Source of the DNA: Dendrobium chrysotoxum
Taxonomy: Eukaryota; Streptophyta; Magnoliopsida; Asparagales; Orchidaceae
Length of the DNA stretch: 64,000 bases
Reading direction: 5' to 3'
Assembly: GCA_019925795.1 (NCBI GenBank)
Contig: CM034314.1
Span: forward strand, 19,092,657 to 19,156,656
The notes below the pieces were generated by a model. The model worked only from the letters and a program-made list of their open reading frames with translations, was not told where the DNA came from and searched no databases. The translations under genes were made by a program, and so were the position numbers. This document shows positions 1 to 12,278 of the stretch, piece by piece. Every line of letters starts with the position of its first letter. Positions within the stretch are counted from its first letter, which is position 1.

Positions 1-450
1 ATTTAGGGCAACATTTCTGATGGTTAAATTGACCGTACTCCAATCAAATTCTACCCTAAAAGTCATTGATTGGGGTCGAGGACCTTTTGTGGATAGGTGG
101 AGATATTCGCTTAAGTCTTTCTTGGTTATTTCTATGGGTCGCCTACAGACATAGAATCGCATGATAGAAGCAGCGGCACTAACCCTTAGGTTTACAAAGA
201 ATTTATAGGGGAGTTCAGAATTGAAGGGAAATGCGCGGGTGAGCAAGAATTGGAGAGTGGTGGATGCGAAGAGATTCATTGCCTCATAATCCAGGGCTTG
301 TTGATTCAACATTCTAAATGGAGTGATATGGGCTTCCTTGTACCGATAATATGCAGCTTCATCTTCTGCGGATTGGAAGCAGTCATTGACAGAGCAACGA
401 GAGTAAGAACCTCCTTGGGTCAGACGACCGCACTTGCTACCTTCGGCCAT
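1..450 (-). CDS. Partial ORF of a plant transposon-type protein, cut by the window edge
   Basis: An ATG at 450-448 opens a frame that reads 150 codons to position 1 without a stop, so the C-terminus lies outside the window. The protein begins MAEGSKCGRLTQGGSY and carries a segment (FFVNLRVSAAASIMRFYVCR, then a KDLSEYLHL-like stretch) whose pattern resembles the 'putative plant transposon protein' domain found beside plant retroelement genes. That assignment is from pattern memory only. The 5' part of this ORF and its upstream region recur in inverted orientation at 1411-1817, where the copy has an early TGA. Being uninterrupted, the left copy is probably younger or less decayed than its neighbours. 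It could also be a host-derived sequence captured by a transposon. Confidence 0.5.
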   Translation of the reverse strand, partial: MAEGSKCGRLTQGGSYSRCSVNDCFQSAEDEAAYYRYKEAHITPFRMLNQQALDYEAMNLFASTTLQFLLTRAFPFNSELPYKFFVNLRVSAAASIMRFYVCRRPIEITKKDLSEYLHLSTKGPRPQSMTFRVEFDWSTVNLTIRNVALN

Positions 451-1817
451 TGGAGCAATTGAAGGTTGAGTCAAGAAGGAGGAAGGGATTCAAAGGATTG
501 TATAAGTTAAGCTTTAGAACTCCCTTCAATTTATAGAGTTTTCATCCAATCGTACAATATGATTTGAGATCATACAGTACAATCAAATGAATTTAAATTG
601 TCTGGACGACTTGTTGGAAAAGAGGTCAAATTGTATAATACGATCATAATCGTACTGGATGATCTTAAGAAAAAACGTTCGTCCCAAGGAGTCGTCTGTA
701 CGACTTTTAACCAAATTGATCGTGCTGGGAGTATTGATTGCCTTAGCATTATCCATCTCATATTTCTTAAGGATATCTTTGATATATTTTGATTGGCTAA
801 GAAAGGTTCCATCATCCCTTTACTTCACACTAAATCCGAGAAAATATGTAAGCTCTCCCATCATGCTCATCTCAGACTCCTCACTCATTATTTTTGAAAA
901 TTCATCACAGAGATTTTTATTTGTGAATCCAAAAAGTATATCAACATAAATTTGAACAATGAGTAGATCTTCTCCTACTTTCTTAAGGAATAGGGTGGTG
1001 TCTACATGACCCTTAACAAAGATTCTATCTAGGAGGAATGTACTCAGCCCCTCATACCAAGCTCTAGGTGCTTGCTTCAATCCATATAATATCTTCTTTT
1101 ATTTTAATACATGATCAGAAAATTTAGAATTCTCAAAACCTAGGGGTTGCTCAATATATACATCTTCCTTAATCACCCCATTTAGGAAGACACTCTTAAC
1201 ATCCATCTGATATAGCTTGAATCCTCTAATGTAAGCAAATGCTAATAGTACTCTAATGGCTTCCAACCTAACTACAGGGGCAAAGGTCTCCTCAAAATCA
1301 ATTCCTTTAATTTGATTGTACCCCTTAACTACTAATCTAGCCTTACTCCTAATCACTATGCCAGTCATTCATTTTATTCGGGATAGGATCAGGATCATAT
1401 TATACGATTAGTTTGGTCAAAAGTCATATAGACGATTACTCGGTATGAACGCTTTTTCTTAAGATCATCCAGTACAATCATGATCGTACTATACGATTTG
1501 ATCTCTTTTCTGACAAATTGTCCAGACGATTTAAACTCATCTAATCGTACTGTACGATCGCAAATCGTATTGTACGATTGGATGAAAACATTATAAATTG
1601 AAGAAATTTCTAAATCTTAACTCATCCAATCCTTCGAATCCTTTTTTCATTCTTGACTCATACATTCAATTGCTCCAATGGCTGGAGGTAGCAAGTGTGG
1701 TCATCTGACCCAATGAGGTTCTTCCTCTCGTCTCCCTGCTGACGACCGCTTCCAATCTGCAGAAGATGAAGCTGCATATTATCGATACAAGGAAGCCCGC
1801 ATCACTCCATCCAGAAT
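310..1817. repeat. Large inverted repeat: 407-bp arms 310-716 and 1411-1817
   Basis: The plus-strand text at 1411-1817 is the reverse complement of 310-716 with scattered differences. Both arms carry the same promoter-side sequence rich in CGTAC/GTACG motifs, followed by the start of the same ORF (MAEGSKCG on minus at 450, MAGGSKCG on plus at 1678). The right copy has TGA where the left has GGA, eleven codons after its ATG. The right arm ends abruptly where the palindrome at 1818 begins. The 690-bp spacer is a copia reverse transcriptase remnant. Confidence 0.75.
718..1373 (-). pseudogene. Ty1/copia reverse transcriptase fragment, degenerate
   Basis: Read on the minus strand, this matches the copia RT core: [66 protein letters not shown], then a catalytic region reading IYVDILFGF, then the ELTYFLGF block and SKYIKDILKKYEMDNAK. 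Two in-frame TAA codons interrupt it, at 1099-1101 and 820-822. The usual YVDD motif reads YVDI, so the second catalytic aspartate is missing. Only the RT core is present: no gag, protease, integrase, RNase H or LTR is visible. Both ends coincide with the inverted-repeat arms, so the fragment was trapped between them or truncated by them. Confidence 0.9.
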
Positions 1818-1964
1818 GTTAATTCTATTTGAATTTGTGTTACAATTACTGATCTTATTTGGTTAGATTTAATTTGTGTATAGAATATATATATATATAT
1901 ATATATTCCACTTGATTTATTTGTGTTACAGTGTAACTGCAACACAAATTCAAATAGAATTAAC
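1818..1964. repeat. Palindromic MITE-like element with 24-bp perfect terminal inverted repeats
   Basis: The 24 bases at 1818-1841 (gttaattctatttgaattt...) are the exact reverse complement of 1941-1964. A run of AT dinucleotides (about 1888-1906) occupies the middle. The total length is 147 bp and there is no coding capacity. It abuts the end of the right 407-bp arm, and the sequence after it does not continue the ORF copy. A clear target duplication is not visible. Confidence 0.6.
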
Positions 1965-3362
1965 CTCCGCAGCACAGTAGGAGTGCCACTTCCAAATTCT
2001 GGAGCGAGTTGGAGAAATCGCTTCAAAAAGCTGATTGATTTTAAATTAAAGCCACTATTATTTTGGATGTTTGATAGTGCAGGCTTTTGAATTTAATCCA
2101 CTTAGAACTGTCTTCAAAGAAAACTTCAAAAACCAAAGGTCGGAAGATCTGTTTTTAACTCTTCCCTAACAGAATGGTTTCCACCTTTATTGCCGACCAA
2201 ACAACTACAAGTCTCCCAGCATCACCACGAATTTTAAGTTACCACCCATGGACAACCAAATAGAACAAACTCATTATCCAGATACCCTTGTTGTATGACT
2301 TAATTAAATCCTAGGATTATAACAATGATGGTTCAAGCAAGCCTAGTTTTCTCATATCAAGCATATAAATGAACCACCAAGCACACATACACTGCAGACA
2401 ACATTTTATCAGCTTGTGTAAAGCTACATTAAGAAAAAAAAACACTTCTAAACCATCACAAACAGGCAACCGAGAAAGTTTGGCCACTCCAGCTATCATT
2501 TGGTTTCTCCAAGTATTTCCTTAAAAATAGTTTTCCATAAAGGACAACATCCCATCCACTCAACGAGCATCAACGAAGACCCTCTCCACTTTTTGCTTGC
2601 ATCTATATGATCTCGAAAATTAAAAGATAACTCAACAACCAAGTTAAATTTGCACAAAATATAATCATCATCACAACCTACCAGCAATAGTCAAAATTTT
2701 ATGGAGTGAATTAGAATCTCAAATTAGCCGGTGGAGCAGACTTCAAAAAAAATTTCTTTTGAAAGGAGCAAAATGCCATGTAACAAAGACAACATTTTAA
2801 GCAGTTTACGAACTCAATTTTTTTAAGGGAAGCCTTACTAGGCGAGTAGTCCTTGCCATGCAGGCAGATGCTGCCCTGTGTGGCAGGGCAAAAAAAAATC
2901 TTAATACAAGATGTTTTACTCTTTTTACAGTTAGTGGCGTATTCCTCAACAAAACAACTAGTTATATGGTGTTTTGCTCCTATTTAAAATATTTTTGAAA
3001 CCCGTTCACCAGCTTATTTGAGTTTTTAAAACACTCCTTAAATTTTGGAGCCAAAAAAGTAAAACAGCTTAGGAATTGTTGGGCATAATCAATTTTGTCA
3101 TGATAATCACCTCCAACTACCTCAAGTTCATCATGATATTCACTTCCTATTACCTTAAGTCAAGTCATAAGACTCCAGTCTTTCGAATCATGTGAGCAAG
3201 TGCACATCAGATCAATCCCAGGAAAAGTTCCACTGCCCTATGTAAAACTAAAAAAAAAAAAAAATACTAAGCCCAACTGTGAGTAAAGTCAAATCAAACA
3301 GTAAGTAGGAATTAACTTGGCCACTAAGAGTCACGTTGGATAAAAAAATTGTGAATCTTTGA
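1965..3362. other. Non-coding stretch, no gene recognised
   Basis: AT-rich text with short frames only. The plus strand just after the palindrome reads GVPLPNSGASWRNRFKKL for a short distance, but I cannot assign it. Around 2840-2900 there is a short self-complementary GC-richer patch (ttgccatgcagg, ctgccctgtgtggcagggc). Nothing else can be supported. Confidence 0.4.
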
Positions 3363-3490
3363 GGCTTCATTTGGGACAATTTTCTTACTAATTATAAAAT
3401 AACTTTTTAATACAAAATTTTCTCATTAAAAAAAAATTATATTAAAAAGCTGCTTTATAAAGTATTAAAAAAACTATCCCAAACGAAGCC
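3363..3490. repeat. MITE with GGCTTCRTTTGGGAC termini
   Basis: Starts ggcttcatttgggacaattt and ends actatcccaaacgaagcc, which are inverted repeats of each other. The interior is AT-rich and non-coding. The same family recurs at 14305-14399, 48700-49909, 50453-50582 and 50733-50841. Confidence 0.75.
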
Positions 3491-6238
3491 TAAATCATAA
3501 TACAACAATTACGTTACAAATAAGATTAGTTCTCATTCATAAACAATAAGCATAAAACACATCCGATGCATGAACGAACAAAGAAAGAAAATGCTTTTCA
3601 AGTTCATTTCTACTAAACACCCAACAACTACATGATAACTTGATGCACTTTTTCTTTTTTAACTACCTACAAAACATCATTAACAAATGAAAAAGTGTGG
3701 CATATGCTTGGCGTTGTTAGGTCAACAAAGTGGGGGCAGAAAAGTATTGCTCACAAAGAAGAGAAGTGCCTCCAATGACATTGAACCTTTAAAATGCAAA
3801 AACTCATGCCGATGTGGTTGTCTAAAAATACCAAATCTAAAAATAAGATGCTTGAATCAAACCAGATTGAAAGTTGGCTCAAAATCAATCCTTTTTGACT
3901 GGAATCGAAACTAACCAGACTTTACTCTTTTTTTCATTTTATGTGAAGACTTGGCTCACTTGAATTGAATTAATATCCACATACAACAACAACAAAAACA
4001 AGCTTTTATCCCACTACATTAGATCCGCTACATAAACAAGCTTTAACCACAAAAACCTTCTTTTTGTTTATCTAATGTAGAAATTAGGATTTGACGCTAT
4101 ACCCTATCCCAATCCTTGCCTTTTGAGTTGAATAAAGAAGGGCCAAAGATGATAATTGATTGTTGATGTCACTCAAAGTTTACAATCAACAAGTATTATA
4201 TTGATGACATGGTATGCACGGTGATTTCACTTGACATATGCAGTCATCTTTGGCAGCTCATACCCTCATGAAAGGTATGAGGTATTACATCGGCAGCCTT
4301 ATGAGTGTCATCTTTAAAGGAATTAAAATCCTTTCTGTTAAAAAAAGACAACAGTAAGCCAATGAAAGATGTAGAAACAACATAGTAAGTATGTAGAATT
4401 GTCAATGTAGTCCAAAAATTACTTCCAACAATGACCTGCCTTGTTTAAGCAGAAAGGAGAGGTCATGATCCCTCAACCTTAAGCAAGGAAGCTGATATAC
4501 ATATACAAAAGCTGATTGAGGACAGTCCACAATTAGATACACCTCATTTCCAACACATTACCGAAACTCGACCAACATGATTAACTCCACCAAGAAAAGG
4601 TGATCAAGGAGAGGTCAGTGTCACGTATAGTTATACCACAATGCAGCTTCACCCAAAAGAAAGAAGTATGTCTACCAAAGAAGAATGGGACAAGCATTGT
4701 CACATGTTGAAAAGCCTCCATTATTAAAGAAGCATGAAAATCCATTCTCTTGCCAATTCAAGCATGAAAAGGATAAGAAGATATTAATGCCCTACTAGTT
4801 TTAAAATACTCAAAAGAATAAACATTACCATCAAAACAAGTTAAGCCATGTAAAACATGTAAAGCATGACTTCTGACATTTATAAGACTCCTAAAGATGA
4901 TATGCTACCTCAACTCCATAAACTAATGAAACTCTTAAAGAAATTTCTAAAATCTTTAGAAACTTCTAAAATATTAATTACCAAAGACAACAAATTGGTA
5001 TGCATAGTTGAGAAATTGAAAAGCTAATCTTCCCCCATCTAAAGTTATGATTTTACAATACTGAAATTCTCCTAAATAAAAGACTTATGATATTAGGAAA
5101 AGATCTAAAAGTTAACCAATCAAATCCCTTATGTTGATCATTCGATCATGGAATGATCAAGGGAATCATGTTTTTTATGTTTATCAGCCAAATTTTTTAA
5201 TCAAAATTATCGACTATGACTATTCTCATGTCACATCATTGAAATCGAAGATGTTGCCAGGAGCCTATAGGCACAATCAAACTATTGATCGGACATTATA
5301 CAATAGAGATTAGGCTTTAGAGACTAGACTACTGAATCAAGTTGTAAATTACAACAAGATAAAGATGAATTTGGAGTTATAAACTTGTTTGGATAAATTT
5401 GTACTTGAATTTAATTTCAAAATAGGATGATTCTGCCAAGAATTATCATTTAAGTGAGCTTTCCTAGATTGTAATAATAAATAAGGTTTTCTTTTCAATG
5501 AAATTAGCTTAAAATTAAATCATAATAATTTCGTATTTGTTTATAATAAACTTAATTTCCTGAAATTAAATCAATTCAAATTTTCTCCCAAAAAATCTTC
5601 CTCTTCCTTCTCTTCTCCTCACCAAATTCCCTCATCCCATCCTAGTATTGTGGAATAAATAAATAAATAAATAAACTATGGCACCCAAGTATTGTAAAAC
5701 AAGTTGTTAACCCTCCTAGAAAATAATTGAATAAACAATGCACAAGATACTTTAAGCACTTCGTGTAAAGCCACTGTTAGCAGTCCTTTGACCAAATAAT
5801 AAAATCAAGGTTGTTAACAATAATATTAAACCTATGCCAAGATCCACATGAAATAAAGACATTTAATCTTTGGTGGTACCATCCAATGACCGTGCATATA
5901 GAAAAAGTTTATACCAATTTTATTCTAGTGTGCAAGATTGAAAACCGAAGATAAAAGCAAAAGCACATTTTGAGGCATCAATGGAATATGATAGCAGCAA
6001 AGCACATAAGCTAAAGGGTGGTTTTGGAAATTGGGCAGTCCATGAATTTAAATAATTTACAAATAACATGATTGTTTATGCATTAAATCAAGGTTTGAAA
6101 ATTAGCAATCAGGTATTAATTAATTTTCTTTTTGTGAGTCAAAGCATAAGCCTCAAAGAATTTTAAGGTGTAAGCTTCAAAATTAAACAATCAAATTATT
6201 TAAAAATATGATATATTAAATACTTCAAAATAATCCAC
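3491..6238. other. Non-coding stretch, no gene recognised
   Basis: AT-rich intron- or intergenic-like DNA. It holds the short RTE tail at 3982-4038 and an (AAAT)n-like tract near 5658-5675. The open frames at 3687-3914 and 5131-5313 have no recognisable domain and sit in low-complexity text. It may be part of a very long NAP1 intron (see the NAP1 entry), but this cannot be shown. Confidence 0.4.
3982..4038 (-). mobile_element. RTE LINE 3' tail, minus strand
   Basis: The string acaacaacaacaaaaacaag followed by cttttatcccactac is the reverse complement of the 3' end seen in the longer RTE copies (GTAGTGGGATAAAGGCTTGATG then (TTG)n). Only the last ~55 bases of the element are present, so this is an extreme 5' truncation with further decay. 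Confidence 0.7.
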
Positions 6239-6251
6239 CTTAGGATTCAAT

Positions 6252-9200
6252 TTATGATGCATCGACACTCCGTTTTAAGAGGGTATGCAGTGTCGGACAC
6301 GTGTCGGACACGGACACGCGTCCGACACGGCGGGGACACGTGTCGGACACGTTATTAGTGTGTCCCATTTAAAAAAAAAAAAATTTTGGACGCGCGTGTC
6401 GGACACGCGTGTTTGGCTATTTGATAATTAAATTTAAAAAAAGAAAGAAAGAAAAACTCTAGTCCGGCTATTTTATATTAGCCGATTCATGCCCGAGTCT
6501 TCATCTTCACCCTAATCCCGTATTCCTATTCGTATTCGTGGTCTTCCCGAGCGATTGAGGCGAGCAGCGGTCAACTGGAGTTCTTTCCCGCGAGCAGCGG
6601 TTGCCTGGAGATCGTACTCTTAGTCTTCCCTTCCGGCCGTAAGCAACAAGCCTTCCTTCTTCGTTTCTGTGCGCATCCGAGGAAAGGCGACACCAAACTG
6701 CATAAAAATTTTCGAACCTCTAAGTTGATTTCGCCATTTTTTCTCCATTCATCATTTCTGTTCATTTAGATGCCTTTTTGCTACGCTTAAGCTGTTCTTT
6801 TGCAAAAGCGCAACTAAAGCACAGTAAAAGGGCAACTAAAGTGCAACAAAAAGAGTAAAATTTTTCCCTTAACTGCGCTTTAGTTGCACTTTAGGTGCGC
6901 TTTAGGTGCGCTTTAGTTGCGCCCCCTTGGACCCCTGGCTGCCCAGCATATTGTTGTGTTCATCATCTTTAGGATAAGTGAAAATTATGTTTAGGGGTTT
7001 GATATATTGCACTAATTTATTAAGCCTTTATTTTTTCCATTTCACCAGTGTGTTTGAAAGCAAAATGAGCTCTGCTGCTGGTGGGAGTGGATTAGGTGAC
7101 GGTTCAAAAGAGCCATCTGTAGAAACTGATAAGCCCTTATGGATTCATGTTACAAAGTTAGGAAAAACTTCAGAAGGAGGAGGTAATGTGTCATTCAAAT
7201 GCAATTATTGTGGTGGCACTTACAAAGGATCTTATTCTAGGGTGAAAGCACATCTACTTAAGATTTCTGGTCATGGAATTAAAATGTGTCCTAAGATTAC
7301 TACGTCGCAGTTGATTGAATTGAACAGACAAGTTGATGAAGCTGAATTTAGGATCAAAAGGGTACTTCCTAAAGAGATACCTTTGCCATCTACCCATGGT
7401 TCATCCCACACTTCTTCCTCATTTGTTAGAGTTGATCATTCATTATCATATAAAAGTGAAGGATATGATTCAAAGAAAAGAAAATGAGTTGCCAGTAGTG
7501 CTTTAGAGAAGGCTTGTAACATGCAGCAGCGAGAGGAATTGGATAGTGAAATTGCAAGGATGTTTTTTTCAGCGGGACTTCCTTTCAACCTTGCAAGAAA
7601 TCCTCATTACAAGAATGCATTTACTTTTGCATGTAATAACAACCTTGCAGGTTATGTTCCACCTGGCTACAATGCAATAAAATCAAAATTAGTGGAAAGG
7701 GAAAGAGCACATATTGAAACATTGCTTGAACCAACAAAAGGAGTGTGGAAAGAAAAAGGTGTCACTTTGATGTGTGATGGTTGGACTGATCCTCAAAGAA
7801 GACCACTCATTAATTTCATGGTCGTTACAGAGAATTGCCCCGTGTTTATTAAAGCTGTGAATTATGAAGGAGAATACAAGGATAAATATTTTATTGCCAA
7901 TTTGATTAAAGAGGTGATAGTCATTATTGGGCCTTCAAATGTTGTGCAGGTTATTACAGATAATGCACCGGTGTGTAGAGCTGCAGGATTGTTGGTGGAG
8001 CAAACTTATCCTCATATATTCTGAACTCTATGTGTTGTGCGCACTTTAAATCTTGCTCTAAAAAATATTTGTGCAGCAAAGAATACAGAGGTAAATGAAA
8101 TCATCTATGCTGAATGTCATTGGATAACAACAGTTGCAGATGATGCAGTTTTGATCAGAAATTTCATTATGAACAACTCAATGAGACTTTCAATATTTAA
8201 TGATTTCTCACATTTGAGAATGTTAGCCGTTGCTGAAACTCGTTTTGCCTCTGTAATAATCATGTTGAGAAGATTCAAACAAATAAAAAGTGCTCTTCAA
8301 TCTATGGTGATTAGTGAGAAGTGGTCTTGCTATCGAGAAGATGATGTTGGGAAGGCAAGGTATGTGAAAGAAAAGGTCTTAGATGATTTGTGGTGGGATA
8401 ATGTAGATTACATTTTGGCTTTCACTGATCCGATTTATGACATGTTGAGAGAGGCTGACACAGATAAATCATGCCTACATTTGATTTATGAGATGTGGGA
8501 CTCTATGTTAGTAAAAGTGAAAGAAATTATATACAGACATGAAAGAAAGTCACATAATGAAGACTCAAGTTTTTGGAGTACTGTCTATACCATTCTTGAG
8601 GATAGGTGGACCAAAATCAACACACCTCTGCATTATTTGGCCCATTCATTAAATCCAAGGTACATTTGTATTCATCTTTTAAATTAATTTTTAATTTCTT
8701 AGTAAATGAATAAATAATTTTATATGCTTTGTATTATTTGAAGGTATTCAAGTAAAGAATGGCTTCAACAAGATCCTCAACGTGTCTCACTACAAAAAGA
8801 TTTAGAAGTGTCAAATATGAGAAAGATATGCTTGAAACGATATTTTCCAAATGAGGAGGAGAGAAGAAAGATTAATATAGAACTTGCAAAGTTCTTTGGA
8901 TATTTAGAGGATTTTGGTGATCAAGAATCTTTGGTTGATAGATGGAGGATGGATCCAAAAATATGGTGGTTGATTCATGGAGCTTCAGCACCGCTTCTTC
9001 AAACAATAGCAATAAAATTTCTTGGTCAAGTATCATCCTTTTCTTGTTGTGAGAGAAATTGGAGCACATACTCATTTATTCAATCAATGAAGAGGAATAA
9101 AATAACTCCACAACGAGCTGAAGATTTAGTTTATGTGCATAAAAATCTTCGTCTTCTATCAAGGAAGACCCCACTTTATATGACAGGTGATAACAAGATG

Positions 9201-9623
9201 TGGGATGTTGCTGGAGATGGGTTCGAGTGCCTTGATGATATGGGATTATTAGAGGTTGCAAATCTTTCTCTAGATGAACCAGAATTGGAAGCAATGATAT
9301 TCAATAATGATGATATTGAAGGCCAAAGACCAACCTCTGAATCTAATTCTATCATTCCCTCTATTGAATAGTTGAACATTCATGTTGTACTAAATGATTG
9401 TTTGCTTATATTTTTGTGATTGTACTAAACATTTTAATGTTATAAGATAAACAAGTCCTCATGACATTGATTTATTATTGCTTACCATTTTCAATATGGT
9501 GTCACCTTTATTTCTATATATTATATTAAAAAAATTATTATGCCGTGTCCACGCCGCACCCGTGTCCTATATTTCTAAAAAAATGCCGTGTCCCGTGTCC
9601 GTGTCGTGTCCGTGTCGGTGCAT
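6252..9623 (+). mobile_element. hAT-superfamily DNA transposon, near complete but defective
   Basis: The ends are short inverted repeats: gatgcatcgacac near 6256 and gtgtcggtgcatc ending about 9624. Both ends carry subterminal arrays of GTGTCGGACACG-type motifs (6290-6410 and 9541-9620). The same 13-base string cttaggattcaat flanks the element at 6239-6251 and 9624-9636. hAT insertions normally duplicate 8 bp, so the true boundary lies within a few bases of those given. Between 6780 and 6920, motifs of the form GCGCAACTAAAGC occur in both orientations. The element encodes a hAT transposase, listed separately. Confidence 0.85.
7065..9371 (+). pseudogene. hAT transposase (BED finger, DUF659, hAT dimerisation domain), two premature stops
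   Basis: Two exons are inferred: 7065-8659 and 8744-9371, joined in frame (CCA AG|G TAT) across an 84-bp GT-AG intron, about 740 codons. The start chosen is MSSAAGGSG at 7065, after a CAG that could be an upstream splice acceptor; an in-frame ATG also exists at 6978. Domains in order: a BED-type zinc finger (CNYCGGTYKGSYSRVKAHLL, then GHGIKMCP), a DUF659-like core (LMCDGWTDPQRRPLINFMVV; QVITDNAPVCRAAG), and the C-terminal hAT dimerisation domain (DPKIWWLIHGASAPLLQ; CCERNWSTYSFI; RAEDLVYVHKNLRLLSR). The reading frame is otherwise intact but is stopped by TGA at 7485 and at 8022. The second sits where relatives read a tryptophan before TxCVVHTLNLALK. The copy is therefore non-autonomous although its domains are well preserved. 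Confidence 0.9.
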
Positions 9624-9636
9624 CTTAGGATTCAAT

Positions 9637-11991
9637 AATAGATAACTTCTTAGAACCATCATCATAGTTGATTACTTTCTCGCTTCCCTCATCCTCACTT
9701 GTATCAACATCCTCCTAGCATTCATCATCTTCAATATTAACCATGAATTTTCCCTAATAAATAACATTTAATAATATTATTATTAAAAATAATGACTATA
9801 TTGATCTTTTATAATTTTTAATTTTATATTTCATAAAGTTTGACACCAACCTTGAATATTACTTTTTGGTCGACTTTTGTTGTTCTTACTCCTTCCACAT
9901 CAAAAAAATCAACATAGAGATCTTCATATTGTAATTGTGACAGAAAAACTCCAGTATCATCCTCCAAAAACCATTTATCACAAGGTTTTTCTTTTTCTAA
10001 TAATGATCTATGTTCAATCATAACGCCCACTTAGCCTTGGGTCGTTCAAATAAGAAGGCCACCTAACCCCGAAGATAGGGGTGTACACTCCATTATATGG
10101 ACCTTGAGGCACGCCACAAACAACTAAGGCATACGCCTCTTTTATTCACCATGATGTTAGCCTCAATGTGCTTTGTATGTGTCTTGCCTTGAGGCACGCC
10201 TCAGATTACACAATTCAAATTCGGCATTAAATAACAAGGACAGAGATTTTAAACTATACTTCAAATTATAGTTAGAACACTCATCTAAAAGACAACATAC
10301 CAATATTTATCTATTGGTTTATGCCAACTTTAGCATTATGCTTTGCTACCAACTAAAAATTGTTTACAACTTTTCAAGCCAACAAGCACAAGATGTCAAA
10401 TGCTTCCTTGGGTGCTCAACCAAGCTAAAGTACGCATTAAAATTTGCTTCACCTTTCAAACCTAAATGAATTATAAGGAATGTATTTGAAGAATTGTCAT
10501 CATCAGCAGCATCACCATCATTAGTCATATCAAAACTACTTGAGACAACAACCTAGTAATAATAAAATTTTAACACAATTTTTTAAAATAACACCAAATT
10601 TTGTCTATTCATGTAACTAACATCTTTCTGCCTTTATTCATCAAATTCTCACCTAAATGTCAAAATTCACAACAAAACTACCAACTTTCATTCAAAGCAT
10701 TTCGTCAAGCTTCAAATGATTTGGTCAAAACACGCATAAATACTTAGGTTTGTTAGTTCAAAAAATTTTTCTTTGGTATTAGATATGTAAATATATTCAT
10801 TTGGGTGATAATGATGTAAATATCCCTAATTTTTAATGTTTCATTACATTCAAGGTTCTACTAAGCAAAGTATTCAAGGAACATATTCATATAACTTAAA
10901 TAGTTAAATATTCAACACGGTTGTATGACCCAAGGATAACCTAATATTTGGTGCTATTTATATCATCTTTATGTCATCTTCATCATCTTCTTTGTTTTCA
11001 AATCCTTAAACTACTTATTTCCTCTTCATCAACATGCTTTCAATTTTCCCATTACTAGATGTGCTGCCTTCCATCTCATAATTGTCTCCTCAAGTTCATA
11101 AACTTCATCCTCAAGATTTACTATTCTATACATGCTATTTCACTTGCAACTACCCTAAACTTCAATTCAAGTGTTCATCTTCATTTTATTAAATTACTTA
11201 GAATCTTTACATGTCACCCCAATCAAATAATCATCATTTTAAAACTAATTCATCTTAAGATTTGAAGTATTGACATCCATCTATCAAATTAATTCAAGAT
11301 ATTTGCCTCGCTGCTTAGTGTTTTGAGGTATGTGAATGCCTTAGGATCTAGGGTTTCTAATGCACATCTATCATGAGATGCAAAAATATCACACAAAAAA
11401 TAAGCACAAAATTCACATGTCACAAAATTTAAATTTTTTGCAATGAAATAAAATAATAACAGAGAACAAAATTTGAATAAAAATTTAATTGCCTTCTGTA
11501 AGAAACCATGAATAGATATTCAAAACTTAACTAGCTTTTTCAATATTGATATTATTCCAAGGCTTTAGCAGCAAGTTTAAAAATTTTATAAAACTCTCAA
11601 TACGTATTACCCTTTCATTTCTAATGCTACTCCAACACTTTCATCAATCATTTCACAATGTCATTCACAGTTCTAAATTTCAAATAATGCATGCACATTA
11701 ACTTCCTCAGTTCAGCTATATTCCACATGATAATAAAAGGTTAGATGATCTATTAGATTGAATGTACTACCCAAATGTAACTGCAACAGACAATATATGG
11801 CAACCAAAATTAAGTTTCTGTTTTCCAGCAAGGATTTCTGAATAAGCCATTAATTACAGCAATAGCAAGAAAAACGAATAATCATAAAATACAGCATTCA
11901 CAAGCAGCACAAACAATTCTAAATTAAGCAAGACACAGAATGACATAATAAAACATTAAACAAAACACGGAATGACAGATTTTTTTTGTTT

Positions 11992-12001
<10 letters not shown>
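9637..12001. other. Non-coding stretch, no gene recognised
   Basis: AT-rich. On the minus strand, short acidic frames occur near 9640-9750 (MVNIEDDEC... then DVDTSEDEGSEKV) and 9824-10030 (EKEKPCDKWFLEDDTGVFLS), which could be decayed exons, but I cannot name a family. The motif cttgaggcacgcc occurs directly repeated at about 10107 and 10190. The remainder shows nothing supportable. Confidence 0.35.

Positions 12002-12022
<21 letters not shown>
12002..12022. repeat. 21-base G homopolymer preceded by a T tract
   Basis: A T-rich tract is followed directly by 21 consecutive G. Runs like this are hard to sequence, so the length should be treated as uncertain. Confidence 0.9.
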
Positions 12023-12059
12023 CAATGATTATTAATGGAAATTTTAATTTAAAAAAAAA

Positions 12060-12278
12060 GATTAAGAGGATATCACCAATACTCCAAAGGCCAAAAAAAA
12101 TCGAAATTTCATAACCGCAAACAATAAACTGTTAAACTCAGAAGTAGCAAACAAGCTGATTTATACAAAAGATTAAGAGGATATCACCAATACTCCAAAG
12201 GCCAAAAAAAATCGAAATTTCATAACCGCAAACAATAAACTGTTAAACTCAGAAGTAGCAAACAAGCTGATTTATACG
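12060..12278. repeat. Two tandem copies of a 111-bp unit
   Basis: gattaagaggatatcaccaa begins at 12060 and again at 12171. The units run nearly identically to ...gctgatttatac at 12278. The near identity points to a recent duplication. It lies in the NAP1 intron 3 region. Confidence 0.95.
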
